DNA from: Blattabacterium cuenoti | GTDB lineage: Bacteria > Bacteroidota > Bacteroidia > Flavobacteriales > Blattabacteriaceae | Direction: 5' to 3' | Assembly (NCBI RefSeq): GCF_014252035.1 | Contig: NZ_CP059207.1 | Location: 248,001-312,000 of the forward strand | Length of the DNA: 64,000 nt | Shown: piece by piece, positions 62,932 to 64,000 of the stretch | Numbering within the stretch: position 1 is the first letter of the stretch | How the letters are laid out: the number at the start of each line of letters is the position of its first letter | Translations under genes and position numbers: made by a program | The notes under the pieces: generated by a model | What the model was told of the DNA's origin: nothing | The model's input: only the letters and a program-made list of their open reading frames with translations | Databases searched by the model: none

Positions 62932-64000
62932 ATGTTACTAAAAAATATATTTACCGAATCTGGATTCGATTCAGAAGCTGAATTTATCCCTCTAATGAGT
63001 CAAGATGAAGAGGATCAGCTTTTGAAAGACGATATTCCAAAACAATTATGTATTTTAACAGTTAGGAATATGGTTTTGTATTCTGGAATTGTTTTTCCAA
63101 TTATAGCGGGAAGAAGTGGATCTATACAATTATTACAAGATGCCTATGGATTTGATAAAACGGTTGGAGTTTTAACACAGAAAAATTCTGGAATAGACAA
63201 TCTGAGTGAAAAAGATTTATACTCTGTTGGAACTGTTGCTAAAATATTAAAATTATTAAAAATGCCTGATGGGAATACAACAGTAATTCTTCAAGGTAAA
63301 AGAAGGTTCAAAGTAAATCGTTTCATTCAAAATGATCCATATTTTAAAGCAGAAATTCTAGCCTTAGAAGAAAAAAAACCATCTTGTAATGATAAGGAAT
63401 ATCTTGCCTTAGTAGAATCTATCAAGGAAATAGCTATAAAAATTATTCAAGACAATCCAAATATTCCATCAGAAGCAAGTATAGCAATACGCAATATTGA
63501 AAGTCCCTCTTTTTTAATAAATTTTGTAGCAGCTAATATGAATTTAGCAATCAGAGATAAACAAAAATTATTGGAATACGATGATTTAAAAAAAAGAGCA
63601 ATGGAAACATTACGTTTTCTGAACGTAGAACACCAACAGATTAAATTAAAAAATGACATTCAATCTCGTGTTCGAAGTGACATGGATCAACAACAAAGAG
63701 AATATTTTTTACAACAACAAATTAAAGCTATACAAGAGGAACTAGGAGATATTTCTTATGAGAAAGAAATTGATGAAATGCGTGTGAAAGCTTCTAGAAA
63801 AAAGTGGCCTCAAGAAGCAAAAAAACAGTTTGAAAGAGAACTGATAAAAATGCAAAGAACGAATCCTCAAATGCCAGAATATACCGTACAGAGAAATTAT
63901 ATAGAATTAATGATAGACCTACCTTGGTGGAGGTATTCAAAAGATAGTTTTGACTTAGAATATGCTCAAAAAATATTAGATAGAGATCATTATGGATTAG
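62932..64000 (+). CDS. lon: ATP-dependent protease Lon, N-terminal part (cut by window edge)
   Basis: The ATG at 62932 opens a frame that runs to the window end without a stop (356 codons). It encodes the Lon N-terminal substrate-binding domain: FIPLMSQDEEDQ, NMVLYSGIVFPIIAGR, VGVLTQKN, YSVGTVAKILKLLKMPDG and RRFKV. The coiled-coil linker follows with QQQREYFLQQQIKAIQEELG, then NYIELMIDLPWW. The AAA+ and Ser-Lys protease domains lie outside the window. An in-frame ATG at 62896 is separated by a stop and is not used. Confidence 0.95.
   Translation, partial: MLLKNIFTESGFDSEAEFIPLMSQDEEDQLLKDDIPKQLCILTVRNMVLYSGIVFPIIAGRSGSIQLLQDAYGFDKTVGVLTQKNSGIDNLSEKDLYSVGTVAKILKLLKMPDGNTTVILQGKRRFKVNRFIQNDPYFKAEILALEEKKPSCNDKEYLALVESIKEIAIKIIQDNPNIPSEASIAIRNIESPSFLINFVAANMNLAIRDKQKLLEYDDLKKRAMETLRFLNVEHQQIKLKNDIQSRVRSDMDQQQREYFLQQQIKAIQEELGDISYEKEIDEMRVKASRKKWPQEAKKQFERELIKMQRTNPQMPEYTVQRNYIELMIDLPWWRYSKDSFDLEYAQKILDRDHYGL

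Noticed and set aside
1..64000. Mobile elements, prophage, CRISPR arrays, toxin-antitoxin or biosynthetic clusters
   Set aside because: No transposase, integrase, spaced repeats or cluster of unfamiliar genes was found; the holin-like name at 20828 does not indicate a phage.

Overview
The window is a very AT-rich, gene-dense stretch of a reduced bacterial chromosome. About 66 protein genes and two tRNAs sit almost end to end. Several signs point to a Flavobacteriales (Bacteroidota) obligate endosymbiont, most likely Blattabacterium, the cockroach and Mastotermes symbiont: a Bacteroidota-type division and cell-wall cluster, flavobacterial versions of FtsW, S18, DnaG and the DAHP synthase-chorismate mutase fusion, promoters of the form TTG-N19-21-TAnnTTT(G/A), long poly-A tracts, and retained amino-acid synthesis (argH, the aromatic genes). 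The host assignment is inference from gene content; no database was searched.

Layout. Positions 1-244 hold the start of tgt. Positions 325-14798 hold an intact division and cell-wall cluster on the plus strand (rsmH, ftsL-like, ftsI, murE, mraY, murD, ftsW, murG, murC, ftsQ, ftsA, ftsZ), followed by hisS. Positions 16261-24950 mix cofactor, nucleotide, wall and RNA-modification genes (pnuC, a phosphopantetheinyl transferase, an Mrp ATPase, a purine nucleoside phosphorylase relative, murB, a ytxH/holin-like pair, rlmB, pheS, cvpA, a LuxE-like gene). Positions 24959-35290 carry a PiT phosphate transporter, ruvA, der, trmD, argH, gyrB, uppP, truB and rpsP. Positions 35409-43350 carry tRNA-Gln, a dicarboxylate symporter, a frameshifted mvaD, tRNA-His, an aminotransferase, rsmG, a CodA-like amidohydrolase, lysS and lipB. 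Positions 43337-53968 are all minus strand: mtaB, a peroxiredoxin, and a long unit running pheA, aminotransferase, tyrA, DAHP synthase-chorismate mutase, metK, fabI, rpe, dnaG. Positions 54298-64000 hold mntH, the rpsF-rpsR-rplI operon, gltX, mnmE, prmC, ligA and the start of lon.

How the genes work together. The mur/fts cluster with murB, uppP and mvaD covers peptidoglycan precursors and the polyprenyl carrier. The aromatic unit converts erythrose-4-phosphate and PEP towards phenylalanine and tyrosine, and argH completes arginine, which fits a nutritional symbiont. The rest is translation, tRNA/rRNA modification, replication and repair.

I found no mobile element, CRISPR array, prophage, toxin cluster or new multigene system. 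What stands out is decay and compaction: an mvaD frameshift at an A10 run, a purine nucleoside phosphorylase relative without its active-site residues, a primase without zinc ligands, a CvpA with a fresh 27-bp tandem repeat, a small membrane ORF over a large inverted repeat, promoters that share a palindrome, and convergent genes that run into each other.
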